Positions 54,438-64,000 are shown, numbered from the stretch's first letter. The stretch: DNA of 64,000 bases from Pedobacter sp. HMWF019 (GCF_003061025.1 NZ_QAIL01000318.1:1-64000); one strand, 5' to 3'. A program made the numbers and translations. Notes: generated from the sequence alone by a model not told the origin.

Positions 54438-55955
54438 ATGAAAAATCATATATATACAAAATTGTCTAAATCATTATTATCAATCTGTTTAACAGGATCT
54501 GTACTTTTTTTAGGCTCTTGTAAGAAAAATTTAGATTATGTTAGTTATGGAGACCTGAATTCCGTAATTAAAACGCCTGAAGGTGCCGGGGCTGCAACTA
54601 ATGCTGCCTATACAGGACTTGCAGGAGGTGTAGACTGGCAGGGTGGGTGGACAGCCGGTACTTATGCCTGGAGAACACAAGCAATGATGACTACTGATGA
54701 AGGTGTTTGTGCCTGGGGAGGTGACTGGGTAAAACTGAATAGTCTGAATTATAATCCAGACTTTGACTGGGTTACTCACAATTATAAAAATTACATGCCT
54801 TACATTTCCAGAATTGCGATTAGTCTTGACCAAATACAAGGCATTACCATGGATGATAATTTAAAGAAGCGTTATGTTGGTGAATTAAAGGCTTTGCGTG
54901 CACATTATGCTCAGTTGCTCTACTTCAACTATGGACCGGTAAATATAGTGACCGATGCTAAAATTGCTGCAGATCCAAATACTCCGGCTGTACCAAGGCC
55001 GGAAAGTTCAGTTACGGTGGCGCAGATAGAAAAAGATTATCTGGATGCGATTGCTGTATTACCTGACCAATTTACCGGTGGTGATTATGGACGTTTTTCC
55101 AAGGCAGCGGCGTTAACGGGTCTGATGAAGTTGTATATGCATGAAAAGAACTGGGCAAAAGCGGTAGAGGCTGGAATGAAGATTAAAACCGAGGGATATG
55201 CTCTTCAAGACAATTATGAAGATAATTTCAGCATTGCCAATAAAGGGGGGGCCTCAAAGGAGATCATTTTGGCTATTGTTTGTACGCCGACCGGTGGAGA
55301 TCAGTACACAAATATGTGGCTTGCTCATTCTTTGCCTGCAGATTACAAGGATCCTTCGGGGATCAACCTGACCGCTTGGGGTGGCTATAAGATGCCCTGG
55401 AAAGCTTATGATAAATTTGATCAGACTGATAAAAGACTTAAAGTGCTGTTGCGCAAATATCCTATAGGAAAAGATGCGAATGGAAATGTAATCTATAAAG
55501 ATGCCCGGACTGCGGGTGATATTGGGGCGGTACCTATGAAATTTGCACCTGATCCTTCTAAAGCGAATGCGCAGAACAGTGGTGTTGATTTTCCGATATA
55601 TCGTTATGCCGATGTTTTACTTATGCTGGCTGAAAGTATTAATGAAGCCAACGGAGGGCCTAGTGATGAGGCCTATAGTGACATCAATGCGGTTAGAAAC
55701 AGGGCCGGATTGGCGAACCTGGCTTCTGGCTTGTCGAAGGCACAATTTCTGGCCAAAGTTCAGGATGAGCGTCTATTTGAGTTGTGGGCGGAAGGTTGGA
55801 GAAAGGACGATCTGATCAGATGGAACTTGTTTACCCAGCGTGCGGCAAACGATGGTTCGGGAACCGCAGAAGCCTTTAAAGTATTACTCCCGCTCCCAAG
55901 AGTGGTGATTAATCAAAGTAACGGAGTGATTAAACAAAATCCAGGATACAATTAA
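54438..55955 (+). CDS. SusD/RagB-type nutrient-binding lipoprotein
   Basis: This is 505 residues with lipobox FLGSCKKNLDYVSYGDLNS. The SusD pattern includes YVGELKALRAHYAQLLYFNY and QDERLFELWAEGWRKDDLIR and ends in VIKQNPGYN. It pairs with the SusC upstream, and the GH16 gene follows after one base, which implies that the ligand is the GH16 substrate. Confidence 0.94.
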   Translation: MKNHIYTKLSKSLLSICLTGSVLFLGSCKKNLDYVSYGDLNSVIKTPEGAGAATNAAYTGLAGGVDWQGGWTAGTYAWRTQAMMTTDEGVCAWGGDWVKLNSLNYNPDFDWVTHNYKNYMPYISRIAISLDQIQGITMDDNLKKRYVGELKALRAHYAQLLYFNYGPVNIVTDAKIAADPNTPAVPRPESSVTVAQIEKDYLDAIAVLPDQFTGGDYGRFSKAAALTGLMKLYMHEKNWAKAVEAGMKIKTEGYALQDNYEDNFSIANKGGASKEIILAIVCTPTGGDQYTNMWLAHSLPADYKDPSGINLTAWGGYKMPWKAYDKFDQTDKRLKVLLRKYPIGKDANGNVIYKDARTAGDIGAVPMKFAPDPSKANAQNSGVDFPIYRYADVLLMLAESINEANGGPSDEAYSDINAVRNRAGLANLASGLSKAQFLAKVQDERLFELWAEGWRKDDLIRWNLFTQRAANDGSGTAEAFKVLLPLPRVVINQSNGVIKQNPGYN

Positions 55956-55956
55956 A

Positions 55957-57540
55957 ATGAGGATTCTATTCTTTTTACTTTTCATCACTGCAGGGGCTGT
56001 TGGACAGACCCCTGCAGTTCCTGCAAATCTGAAAACCTTGGGTACCAGGAGCTGGATCCGGTTAGAATGGACAGACCAGGCTTCTGATCAGCAGGGTTTT
56101 AAAGTTTACTGGTCTGAGCAGAACCAGCAACCGCTCAGTCCTGGAGCGACCATAGTTGATGGAAAGCAACGATATTATATACAGGGGCTGAAAGAAGAAA
56201 CCCAGTATTATGTGTGGTTGGAGGCCTATAACAAAGCTGGTTCCAGTAAACCGATTAGTGTTAAAGTAAGCACAACGAAACAGTGGCAACTGGATAAGGA
56301 CGAACTTAGTAATCTGGACATCGCCAGTTCAAGTGCTGTTCCTGTCGGAATGGAAATTTTCTGGAATGATGAGTTCAATGATGATTTTCTGAACCGGAAT
56401 AAGTGGAGCACCAACTATTATTCCAATATCGATTACCTCAAAAAAGACAATTTGTTACTAATGCAGCATGATAGTTTGCCCCAGCCAGGCATGACTTTTA
56501 ATGGGCACAGCATTAATCTATTTACAAATGACTCTGTTCCTCTAAAAAGTTTTTACCCGGAAAGTGGCAGGAAAATTTCTTCTATCCAAACCTATGATTG
56601 GCGGACAAATGAGAATTATCTCGACAACAGCCATGGGGGATATTTTGAGGTTAGGGTTAAACGGAGCAGCACCGGGAATTCCAAAGGGATCAATACTGCT
56701 TATTGGTTTGATTCGCCAGGGCCGGATTTGAAGAACTATTTGCAGCAAGGAACTACCTTGGATGGCGTGAAAGGAATCCGTCCGAAAGGCCAGGTTTTTG
56801 AGATTGATGTGTTTGAAAATCTGGATGCTCAGTTTGTATTGCATGGGCATGTAGATGAGTATGGGGCTTTTTTGCATAACCTGGCTACGGATATTGCCGA
56901 AGGCTTTACCCATGTTGATCATTGGGTAACTCATGGTATACTCTGGACGCCATCTAGCATTAAACACTACATTAATGGCAAGCTGATCAAAGCTTATGAC
57001 AATAAAAATCAGATCTATTCGCCCAATCATTTTATGAATGTTTTTCTGGGAAGTTATGGTGCGGGTGGTCAGGTAAATATGGAAGTGGACTATATCAGGG
57101 CTTATAACTGGCCGTTAGAAAATGGGAATGAGTTGCCTAACCCAGGTTTTGAAGCCAATACAACTTTATTGCCATGGGAAGGAAGCGGAACATTATCTGT
57201 TGCTTCTGCGAGATCCGGACAATACGGAGTACTGTTGAAACCCGGTCAAAGTATAGAGCAGTATGTGTATCTGAACAACAGCAAGGATTATGAACTGACT
57301 TATTGGGTAAAGGGCACAGGCAAATTGAAAGCTACGGTTGGTAATCTGAAACAGGTTAGTGGCGATGTGGAACAAAGTAAAGATCAAACTATGACCGGAA
57401 AATCAGATTATACAGAACAGAGGTTGAAATTTCAAACAGGAAAGGAATATGGTGATTATATGAAAACAGTCAGAGTAAAGTTTACCAATACCGGAGACAC
57501 TGATTTAAATATGGACAATATTGAAATCAGGAAAAAGTAA
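55957..57540 (+). CDS. GH16 family endo-glycosidase with fibronectin-III and CBM-like domains
   Basis: This is 527 residues with a signal peptide (FFLLFITAGAVGQ). A fibronectin type III domain (about 20-110) precedes the GH16 catalytic domain (about 130-385) with the signature EIDVFE (Glu282, Asp284, Glu287) and VTHGILWTPSSIKHYINGKL. The C-terminal 140 residues form a CBM4/9-like beta-sandwich (LPNPGFEANTTLLPWEGSG). GH16 enzymes cleave beta-1,3/1,4-glucans, agarose, porphyran or related galactans; EIDVFENLD does not decide between these. It is one base after SusD and ends 19 bases from the convergent cytolysin-like gene. Confidence 0.92.
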   Translation: MRILFFLLFITAGAVGQTPAVPANLKTLGTRSWIRLEWTDQASDQQGFKVYWSEQNQQPLSPGATIVDGKQRYYIQGLKEETQYYVWLEAYNKAGSSKPISVKVSTTKQWQLDKDELSNLDIASSSAVPVGMEIFWNDEFNDDFLNRNKWSTNYYSNIDYLKKDNLLLMQHDSLPQPGMTFNGHSINLFTNDSVPLKSFYPESGRKISSIQTYDWRTNENYLDNSHGGYFEVRVKRSSTGNSKGINTAYWFDSPGPDLKNYLQQGTTLDGVKGIRPKGQVFEIDVFENLDAQFVLHGHVDEYGAFLHNLATDIAEGFTHVDHWVTHGILWTPSSIKHYINGKLIKAYDNKNQIYSPNHFMNVFLGSYGAGGQVNMEVDYIRAYNWPLENGNELPNPGFEANTTLLPWEGSGTLSVASARSGQYGVLLKPGQSIEQYVYLNNSKDYELTYWVKGTGKLKATVGNLKQVSGDVEQSKDQTMTGKSDYTEQRLKFQTGKEYGDYMKTVRVKFTNTGDTDLNMDNIEIRKK

Positions 57541-57559
57541 TTGGCAAACTATTATAGTG

Positions 57560-58675
57560 TTAAATACTGAAATCCAGACGATACTTGAATTTAAACCTAA
57601 TATTACTGTAGTCTGTGATTTTACTTACATAGAAACTTATAGGCTCGCCATAATCGGTATTGGAATAGGCGCCTCCTGCAAGTAAGGCTTTTGTAAACAG
57701 ACTTACGCGATCATAACCCTGAGCAGTTTGGATTCGGCTAACCTCAGCCGTTTTAAAGCCACGCATATAGATCGTAATGACTGCTTCCTGAAGTATTTTT
57801 TTATCTTCTGCGCTTTCCTTGCCTGTTTGTGCGGCTTGGAAAGCTGCTTTAATTTCCTGGAAAGCAGCATCGGATTCTATGGCAATGATGGCTGTGCGTC
57901 CATAAACGACATCATTTACATATACAGGATCTCCGGAGATGGAGGCGGGATCAACACCTGCTTCAAAAATTTTATAATCGCTGGCGGGAAAGTCAACGGC
58001 TATGTCAAACAGGGCTAATTCAAAGTTTACATAGAACCCGGTTTTCTTTTTAATATGTCCTTTGTCGCCAGCTTTCCGGATAACCAAATTTGAAAAATCC
58101 CAATTCTTTCTGGTCGACATGGTGATTTCGCTATAGTTCCTGAATTCTGTACCATTGGTGTAGGTAAAGCTGTTGGTCTGTTTCCCATCGGTCTTTAAGG
58201 ATGTCTTGATAAAATCGGTTGTACCAGAGCGTGAAGGGATGAGTTTCGTCATAAATGGATCGAAACTGGGGGAGGAACTGTAAATCACCAAAGGATTTTG
58301 TTTATAGCCACTAAATAAAAATGATTTGTAGTTTGAGTTTCCAATACTGTTGCCCTGGAGTAAAGCACCGGGAAATATAGCGGAATTTTCAGTAGCTGGA
58401 AAAGACAATGCTGCTTCGGCTAAATCGTCGCGCATTTGTACTTTAAAAGAGATACCGGCACTGTCTGCCCAGATGCTGTCGGAGAGTGCAGTATAAAATC
58501 CGTTTTTTTGCACAACAGATCTGATGGAATCAATTTTAAATGTTTTAGTACTGGCAATTGGTTTAACCGGGGGTGGAGTGGTTGGAGGTGGGGGCGTTGT
58601 TTCCAGTTTGTCTCCCTTTTTGCAGGTAATGAATAGTGTAGAGAACAATAAGAAGAGTGTAAAATAATGTTTCAT
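57560..58675 (-). CDS. Cholesterol-dependent-cytolysin-like lipoprotein without domain 4
   Basis: This is 371 residues with lipobox LFITC (Cys18) and a proline-rich linker (TTPPPPTTPPPVKP). Several stretches match the pore-forming core of thiol-activated cytolysins: FPGALLQG (101-108) corresponds to the YPGAL motif, VYVNDVVYGRTAIIAIESD (251-269) to the VSNVAYGR strand followed by KAAFQAA, and GEPISFYVSKI (343-353) to the P.SY...FL strand. The protein stops there, so the cholesterol-binding domain 4 with its undecapeptide is absent. Bacteroidota are known to encode CDC-like proteins. The match is by eye and should be checked by HMM. It is convergent with the GH16 gene. Confidence 0.7.
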   Translation of the reverse strand: MKHYFTLFLLFSTLFITCKKGDKLETTPPPPTTPPPVKPIASTKTFKIDSIRSVVQKNGFYTALSDSIWADSAGISFKVQMRDDLAEAALSFPATENSAIFPGALLQGNSIGNSNYKSFLFSGYKQNPLVIYSSSPSFDPFMTKLIPSRSGTTDFIKTSLKTDGKQTNSFTYTNGTEFRNYSEITMSTRKNWDFSNLVIRKAGDKGHIKKKTGFYVNFELALFDIAVDFPASDYKIFEAGVDPASISGDPVYVNDVVYGRTAIIAIESDAAFQEIKAAFQAAQTGKESAEDKKILQEAVITIYMRGFKTAEVSRIQTAQGYDRVSLFTKALLAGGAYSNTDYGEPISFYVSKITDYSNIRFKFKYRLDFSI

Positions 58676-58780
58676 AGATAGAGCGGTTTAATACTACTAA
58701 TATTTAACTAATTGGGTAAATGATGTTTACAAATATGCAATTTTAAATATTATGCCAAGATTAAACTTTTATTTGTAGCA

Positions 58781-61700
58781 TTAGGCTGCAGGTGTTCCGG
58801 GCGAATTAAAATCCTGTAGAAACTGTGTGGGTGTTTTTCCAAATTCCTTTTTAAAAGCTTTGGTAAAATAGGATTGGGTCTGAATGCCTACTCTGTACAT
58901 CACTTCAGTCATCAGTACATCCTCTTTCGTCATAATTTCAACTGCTTTTCTTAGGCGGATAGACCGCACAAACTCGCCAATGGACTGCCCGGTGATGGTT
59001 TTGATCTTTTGATACAGTTTGGTTCTGCTCATTCCAATCTCATTGCACAAGTATTCGATATCCAGATCAGGATTGATGAGTTGCTGGTCGATGATCAATA
59101 GAAGCTTATCCATAAATTCGCGGTCTTTTGAAGAATGTACCAGTTCTCTTAATTCAGTCTGATGATCCTTAGAATAATGTTCTCTCAGTTTTTGTCGCTG
59201 ATCAAAGATGTTCCGGATGGTGATCTGCAAAAGGTTAATGTTTATCGGTTTTGTGAAATAGAGATCTGCACCCGATTCAACACCTTCTATTTCAGCCTCA
59301 ACACTGTCTTTAGCGGTTAACATTAAAAATGGAATGTGGCTGGTTTCTAAATCGCCTTTCAATAATCTGCAGAACTCTGTTCCGTTCATGCCGGGCATCA
59401 TCACGTCACTAATAACCAGGTCGGGGAAAACTTCTCTGGCCATAACCAAACCGGCATGTCCATCTTCGGCTTCAGATATATGATAATCATTTTCAAGCGC
59501 ACCTTTAAGAAAGGATCTTAGTTCGTGGTTGTCGTCTACAATTAATATGTTCCGGATGGTTAATGAAGATATTCCTGTTTTAGAAATAGGGCTTTTAACT
59601 GTTGCCGGAAGCCGCTCTTCCGAATTATAATTAATGCTTTCCAATCGGGTACCACCTTTATCTTCACCTTGTCCCCACAATTCTTCCTTATTGTAATCTG
59701 TCTTTGCTAAAGGAATGCCAATAATGATTTCGGTACCCTGGTGTTTTTGGCTGGATACCCGGATGATGCCTTTATGGAGCAGGGTTAAGCTCTTTACAAA
59801 AGCGAGTCCTACACCAGATCCCATATGAGATTCTGTAATCCTGTAATAACGTTCAAACAGATGATGAATGGAATCTCCGGAGATGCCTATGCCGGTATCT
59901 GCAACTCTGATGTACAGATATTCTTTTGCTTCAAAATCACTTTTAATCAGTAGTTGATTTTCATAATAGGGTGGAGTGCCTTCCAGCGTGTCCAGGATAT
60001 CAAGTGTAATTTCGCCACCTGATTTGGTATACTTTAATGAATTGTTGATCAGATTGAGTATGATTTTCTCGAGAATCTGCCGGTCAAACCAAACCTCTGT
60101 AAAATCGCGGGTTTTTCTGACTTTAAATGTAATCTGTTTCTCCAAAGCCATTTCTGAAAACTCTTCTGCTACTTCATCAATGAACAGGCTTAAATTACCT
60201 GGAATGACTTTCAGCTTTAAAGCTCCCGTTTCTATTTTTCTGAAATCCATCAACTCATTGATCAGGTATAGCAGGCGGTTGGCATTTCGGTGAATTGTTT
60301 TATAGTAGTTTTGGAAAGCGGTTTGCGAATCTTCTTTTAACAAGCGGTCTATTGGCCCCAGAATCAGCGAAAGTGGCGTACGGAATTCGTGGGAGATGTT
60401 GGTGAAAAACTGGAGTTGAACCTGATGCATCTCTTCTCTTTTTTTCTCTTCCAGGGCACGAAGTTCCAGTTTCCGCTTAAAGCTTAGTGAAAAATAGGCC
60501 AGATATAGAACCAAACAGATGGCCAGCAAACGGAACCACCAGGTTGCCCAGTAGGGTGGACTAATCACTATTTGAACAGAGGTTCCTGTCGTATTCCATA
60601 CATTGTCGTTGTTGGAAGCACGTACCTTGAAAGTATAAGTTCCAGGATCCAGGTTGGTGTAAGAAGCTTTACCTGTGAGGCGGTTTTCATTCCAGCCCTT
60701 ATCAAAACCTTCTAACTGGTAGGCATATTTATTGTTTTCTGGTACGGTGTAATTTAGGCCGGCAAAACTAAAAGAGAAGGTGTTCTGATCATAATCGAGA
60801 CGCAGCTCTTTGGTGAAACTGATGTCTTTGCCTAGTGGTGAGCCCTTTACACCAGGTAAAATTTTATTGTTAAAGATTTGAAATTCTGTGAGGTAAACTG
60901 GCGGGACAAATTTGTTGATTCTGATCTCTTCCGGAAAAAAGGAATTAAAACCATTAACTCCACCGAAGAACATTTCTCCGTTTGTCGTTTTCATTACCGC
61001 ATTGGCTTCAAACTCCAGGCCCTGCAGGCCATCGGCCGTATTGTACTTTCGATAAGCCTGGCTTTCCGGATTAAATTTAATCAATCCTTTAGATGTAGAG
61101 ATCCAGAAATTTCCTTGTTTGTCTTCCGCGATGCCCTTAATGAAAATGCTGCCCAAATCTGCTTTTTCGGTATACAAACAAAAAGTGTTTTTTGCTGGAT
61201 TGAACAAGTATAATCCTTTTTGACCTAGCCAGAGCCTGTTTTTATGGTCCATGAACAGCACCCGGAGATCGGGTTTCTTCTCTTCGTTTAAGAAATAATG
61301 TGAGATGCGTTTGCTGCGCAGGTTGTAGCAATTTAGCCCGCCATCATCTGTTCCGATCCAGAGGTTCTTTCTGTTGTCCTCGAGCAAAGAAATAATGTTA
61401 TTGCCTGTTAATTTTGTTCCCTGGCTACCATTTATCAAACGGCTAAATTTGCTGGCTTTTCTTTCAAAGAGGTTTAATCCACCATAGTACGTACCAACCC
61501 AGAGGTTGCCTTCTGTGTCTTCATAAGATTTCTGAACGTAATCTGAAGAAATAGAGCCTGGTAAATTGTTGTGGTAAGTGTACCTGCTAAAAGTTCCGGT
61601 ACTCCGGTTCATCAGGTTTAACCCACCACCCCAGGTGCCAACAAATAAGGTGTTGTTCCGGTCTGCTATTACATCCAGAACTGCATCTGAGCCCAGGCTT

Positions 61701-62872
61701 GTTGGATCAAAGGGATTGTTTTTGTAATGGATAAATGTTTTGTTGTTGGGGTTGAACTTGTTTAAACCTCCGCCATCTGTTCCAATCCAGATGTGCCCAT
61801 CGGGATCTGCATAAAAGGCTTTCACGTCGTTATAGCTTAGGCTATTCTTATTGAGTTCCTTTTGTACCAGATTGAACTTTTCAGAACCGGGACAATACAA
61901 ATTGATCCCCCCACGGTGGGTACCCACCCATAGATTTCCCTGTCTGTCTTCATAAATAGCAGAAACAGTTCTCTGCGAGAGACTAGATGGATCGCCAGGT
62001 TCATTCTGATAATGGCGGAAAGTATTGGTCTTGGGGTTAAAAAGATCGAGCCCTCCATTGATCCCTCCAATCCAGATCTCTTTTTTATTTCGGAAAACAA
62101 TGGCCCTGACCAGGTCACTGCCCAGGCTGTTAACATTTTTATCTTCGTGGCGGTATTGTTTTAAAGCACCAGTGGCGGGGGTATAGCAAAACAGTCCTCT
62201 CTCTTCTGTGGCCAGCCACAGATTTCCTTCAGGAGAAGCTGTAATGCTGCGGATTACGTACTTTTCCAAGGCTTGTATCGTCCTGAGTTCCCCGTTCTTT
62301 GGACTGAAATGTTTGAGCCCATGGTCGGTAGCCAACCATAAATTACCGGATTGTTCTGCAGAGATGTTGTTTATTGGATGACCAGCTAGAGCCAGGGTAC
62401 TTTTTGACGAATTTAATAAATTCAGACCACCACCGTAAGCACCTACCCAAAGTCCTTTAGTCGTTTCGGTAATAGACGTAATGATATTGTTGTTTCCTGT
62501 TGTTTTATTCGGATAAGAAGGATACCTGATGAATTTGTTTTTTTCAGGATCGAACCTGTTCAGACCATTTGATGTGCCGACCCACAAAGTTTTCTGCTGG
62601 TCTTCGTAAATGCATCTGATGTAATTGTCACTGATGCTGCCCTCTTCTTTATTGTGCTGGTAAACCGTTATCTGGTTGCCATCATATTTATTCAATCCGT
62701 CACGTGTACCAAACCACATAAAGCCGCGGTGGTCTTGAAAAATGCATTCAATTGTACTATTGGACAAGCCGTTTTCAATTCCAATATGTCTGAATTTTAA
62801 CGTCTGGCCAGAAACAACTGAAACAACAGAGCAACATAGAATGAAAATCAGGCCTTTTAAAAAAGAGATCAT
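58781..62872 (-). CDS. Hybrid two-component system (HTCS) sensor/regulator
   Basis: This is 1363 residues with all HTCS parts in one chain. After a signal peptide (SVVSVVSGQ) come about fourteen Reg_prop propeller repeats (about 30-680; e.g. DHRGFMWFGTRDGLNKYDGN), a Y_Y_Y domain (about 700-765), one membrane helix (about 778-798, LLAICLVLYLAYFSL), HisKA (His in FTNISHEFRTPLSLILGP), HATPase, a receiver domain (PDLVISDVMMPGMNG) and a C-terminal AraC helix-turn-helix (DIEYLCNEIGMSRTKLYQ). HTCS proteins bind oligosaccharides in the periplasm and activate adjacent SusCD loci. It is divergent from the susC at 63068. Confidence 0.95.
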   Translation of the reverse strand: MISFLKGLIFILCCSVVSVVSGQTLKFRHIGIENGLSNSTIECIFQDHRGFMWFGTRDGLNKYDGNQITVYQHNKEEGSISDNYIRCIYEDQQKTLWVGTSNGLNRFDPEKNKFIRYPSYPNKTTGNNNIITSITETTKGLWVGAYGGGLNLLNSSKSTLALAGHPINNISAEQSGNLWLATDHGLKHFSPKNGELRTIQALEKYVIRSITASPEGNLWLATEERGLFCYTPATGALKQYRHEDKNVNSLGSDLVRAIVFRNKKEIWIGGINGGLDLFNPKTNTFRHYQNEPGDPSSLSQRTVSAIYEDRQGNLWVGTHRGGINLYCPGSEKFNLVQKELNKNSLSYNDVKAFYADPDGHIWIGTDGGGLNKFNPNNKTFIHYKNNPFDPTSLGSDAVLDVIADRNNTLFVGTWGGGLNLMNRSTGTFSRYTYHNNLPGSISSDYVQKSYEDTEGNLWVGTYYGGLNLFERKASKFSRLINGSQGTKLTGNNIISLLEDNRKNLWIGTDDGGLNCYNLRSKRISHYFLNEEKKPDLRVLFMDHKNRLWLGQKGLYLFNPAKNTFCLYTEKADLGSIFIKGIAEDKQGNFWISTSKGLIKFNPESQAYRKYNTADGLQGLEFEANAVMKTTNGEMFFGGVNGFNSFFPEEIRINKFVPPVYLTEFQIFNNKILPGVKGSPLGKDISFTKELRLDYDQNTFSFSFAGLNYTVPENNKYAYQLEGFDKGWNENRLTGKASYTNLDPGTYTFKVRASNNDNVWNTTGTSVQIVISPPYWATWWFRLLAICLVLYLAYFSLSFKRKLELRALEEKKREEMHQVQLQFFTNISHEFRTPLSLILGPIDRLLKEDSQTAFQNYYKTIHRNANRLLYLINELMDFRKIETGALKLKVIPGNLSLFIDEVAEEFSEMALEKQITFKVRKTRDFTEVWFDRQILEKIILNLINNSLKYTKSGGEITLDILDTLEGTPPYYENQLLIKSDFEAKEYLYIRVADTGIGISGDSIHHLFERYYRITESHMGSGVGLAFVKSLTLLHKGIIRVSSQKHQGTEIIIGIPLAKTDYNKEELWGQGEDKGGTRLESINYNSEERLPATVKSPISKTGISSLTIRNILIVDDNHELRSFLKGALENDYHISEAEDGHAGLVMAREVFPDLVISDVMMPGMNGTEFCRLLKGDLETSHIPFLMLTAKDSVEAEIEGVESGADLYFTKPININLLQITIRNIFDQRQKLREHYSKDHQTELRELVHSSKDREFMDKLLLIIDQQLINPDLDIEYLCNEIGMSRTKLYQKIKTITGQSIGEFVRSIRLRKAVEIMTKEDVLMTEVMYRVGIQTQSYFTKAFKKEFGKTPTQFLQDFNSPGTPAA

Positions 62873-63067
62873 GGAATAACAAAAGAAACAAACGGGTTTA
62901 TATTTTTATAAAGATAGGAGAATTAGGCGTTTAAACGTCTATATGGCGCTTATATTTGTTGAGTATACAGTTAATATGTCGGATAGGACAAAAAATATGA
63001 CCAATAGAACAAGCCGAAATGGGGCAGAAGACCTTCATTTGTAGCTGTAAACCTAACCAAATATTGT
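62873..63067. promoter_or_regulatory. Divergent promoter region between HTCS and susC
   Basis: This 195-base spacer must contain the start signals for both genes. A 10-bp palindrome CGTTTAAACG lies at 62928-62937, and AT-rich stretches surround it. A repeated ATAGGAC/ATAGAAC pair occurs near 62983 and 63005. HTCS operators are usually direct repeats near the susC promoter, so the latter pair is a candidate only. Confidence 0.3.
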
Positions 63068-64000
63068 ATGCACAATTCTACTTTTTACCTGAAGGGCAGC
63101 TGGCTTCTTTTACTGCTCTTTATCTCTAGTATAAATCTTTATGCCCAGCAAGCGGTTACGGTAACCGGTACTGTAAGATCGGCTGCTGATGGGCTTGGGC
63201 TTCCTGGCGTAAGTGTACGTTTAAAAGGAACAGCTAAGGCAACTGTGACGGGGCCGGAAGGTAAATTTTCTATCCATATTCCATCTGGCCAGGGTGTGCT
63301 GGAGTTCAGTTCCATAGGTTTCCTCAAACAGGATGTAACTGCTTCTTCAACCATCCTGAACGTTACCCTGCAGGAGGACAATGCTTCTTTAAGTGAAGTG
63401 GTTGTAGTTGGGTATGGTACCACACGGAAGCAGGACCTGACGGGCTCTGTTGCTGTGGTCAGTTCAAAGGACTTTCAAAAGGGTAATATTACTACGCCGG
63501 AGCAGATGCTTGCGGGTAAGGTTGCTGGTGTTTCGATCACTTCTATCGGTGGGCAACCGGGAAGCGGAAGTACCATTCGCATCCGCGGAGGATCTTCTCT
63601 AAACGCCAGTAATGATCCGTTGATTGTTATTGATGGTGTTCCGCTTGAAAATGGTGGTGTTTCCGGAGCATCCAATCCTATGAGTTTCATTAATCCAAAT
63701 GATATTGAGTCTTTTACGGTTTTGAAGGATGCCTCAGCATCTGCCATTTATGGTGCAAGAGCTGCTAATGGTGTTATTATCATTACCACTAAAAAAGGAT
63801 TGGGAGGGGAATTAAAATTAGGTTTCAATTCCGTGAATTCTCTCTCTAAGATCATTAAAAAAGTAGATGTACTCAGTGCTGATCAGATTCGGAGTATTGT
63901 TAATGCCAGCGGAACACAGAAACAGAAAGATATGCTGGGTGCTTTCAATACCAATTGGCAGGATTTGATTTATCAGGATGGACTGGCTACAGACAATAAC
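63068..64000 (+). CDS. SusC/RagA-type TonB-dependent receptor (5' part, runs off the window)
   Basis: The open frame from ATG 63068 continues for 311 codons to the window edge. A signal peptide (LLLLFISSINLYAQQ) is followed by a carboxypeptidase-like domain (about 30-112, VTGTVRSAADGLGLPGVSVR) and a plug with NDIESFTVLKDASASAIYGA. There is no STN domain, unlike the three sigma/FecR-linked SusC proteins here. This fits activation by the divergent HTCS. The barrel and the SusD partner should lie beyond the window. Confidence 0.93.
   Translation, partial: MHNSTFYLKGSWLLLLLFISSINLYAQQAVTVTGTVRSAADGLGLPGVSVRLKGTAKATVTGPEGKFSIHIPSGQGVLEFSSIGFLKQDVTASSTILNVTLQEDNASLSEVVVVGYGTTRKQDLTGSVAVVSSKDFQKGNITTPEQMLAGKVAGVSITSIGGQPGSGSTIRIRGGSSLNASNDPLIVIDGVPLENGGVSGASNPMSFINPNDIESFTVLKDASASAIYGARAANGVIIITTKKGLGGELKLGFNSVNSLSKIIKKVDVLSADQIRSIVNASGTQKQKDMLGAFNTNWQDLIYQDGLATDNN

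Overview
The window looks like chromosomal DNA of a Bacteroidota bacterium, most likely family Sphingobacteriaceae (Pedobacter-like). The reasons are several SusC/SusD outer-membrane pairs, three ECF sigma factor/FecR anti-sigma pairs, a hybrid two-component (HTCS) regulator, a GldG-type domain, many SPII lipoproteins, moderate GC and weak Shine-Dalgarno signals. Genus-level assignment is inference. No rRNA, tRNA, CRISPR array or transposase was recognised.

Layout. 1-1.1 kb is a decayed edge: a perfect 36-bp inverted repeat, an orphan OmpA C-terminal domain, a small hypothetical gene and a frameshifted TonB-receptor tail. 1.1-5 kb holds ordinary genes: a YdeI/DUF1801 protein, an AraC regulator, a thioredoxin-reductase-like flavoprotein without redox cysteines, and a DUF4386 membrane protein. 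5.1-25.3 kb is a long co-directional locus: a Prc-like S41 protease, ECF sigma, FecR, an M1 metallopeptidase, SusC, SusD, a lipoprotein resembling zinc peptidases but without the HExxH ligands, two TlpA-type thiol oxidoreductases, an ABC-2 ATPase, a permease fused to a GldG-like domain, and two tandem MutS-like ATPases lacking mismatch-recognition domains. Three copies of a TTCACCC-N12/13-CG(G)AT(T)GCC motif precede the three apparent transcription units, so the local sigma factor may drive all of them. This is the best candidate in the window for an undescribed system.

25.3-27.7 kb holds an SGNH hydrolase and a Ca2+/H+ antiporter set among copies of an intergenic palindromic repeat, plus a 48-bp tandem repeat. 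27.9-39.1 kb is a second sigma/FecR/SusC/SusD locus with a small lipoprotein, a secreted phosphoesterase and a GH20 hexosaminidase. 39.1-48.8 kb holds a methyltransferase-like protein, a LytTR two-component pair divergent from a TonB receptor, a phosphoesterase-beta-propeller fusion and a secreted phosphodiesterase-like protein. 49.0-57.5 kb is a third sigma/FecR/SusC/SusD locus ending in a GH16 glycosidase. Convergent to it is a lipoprotein resembling cholesterol-dependent cytolysins without domain 4. An HTCS regulator (58.8-62.9 kb) is divergent from a further SusC gene that runs off the right end.

Together the genes describe a surface scavenger of complex polymers. Each SusCD uptake unit has its own regulator type, and the SusC proteins next to sigma/FecR carry the STN signalling domain whereas the one next to the HTCS does not.
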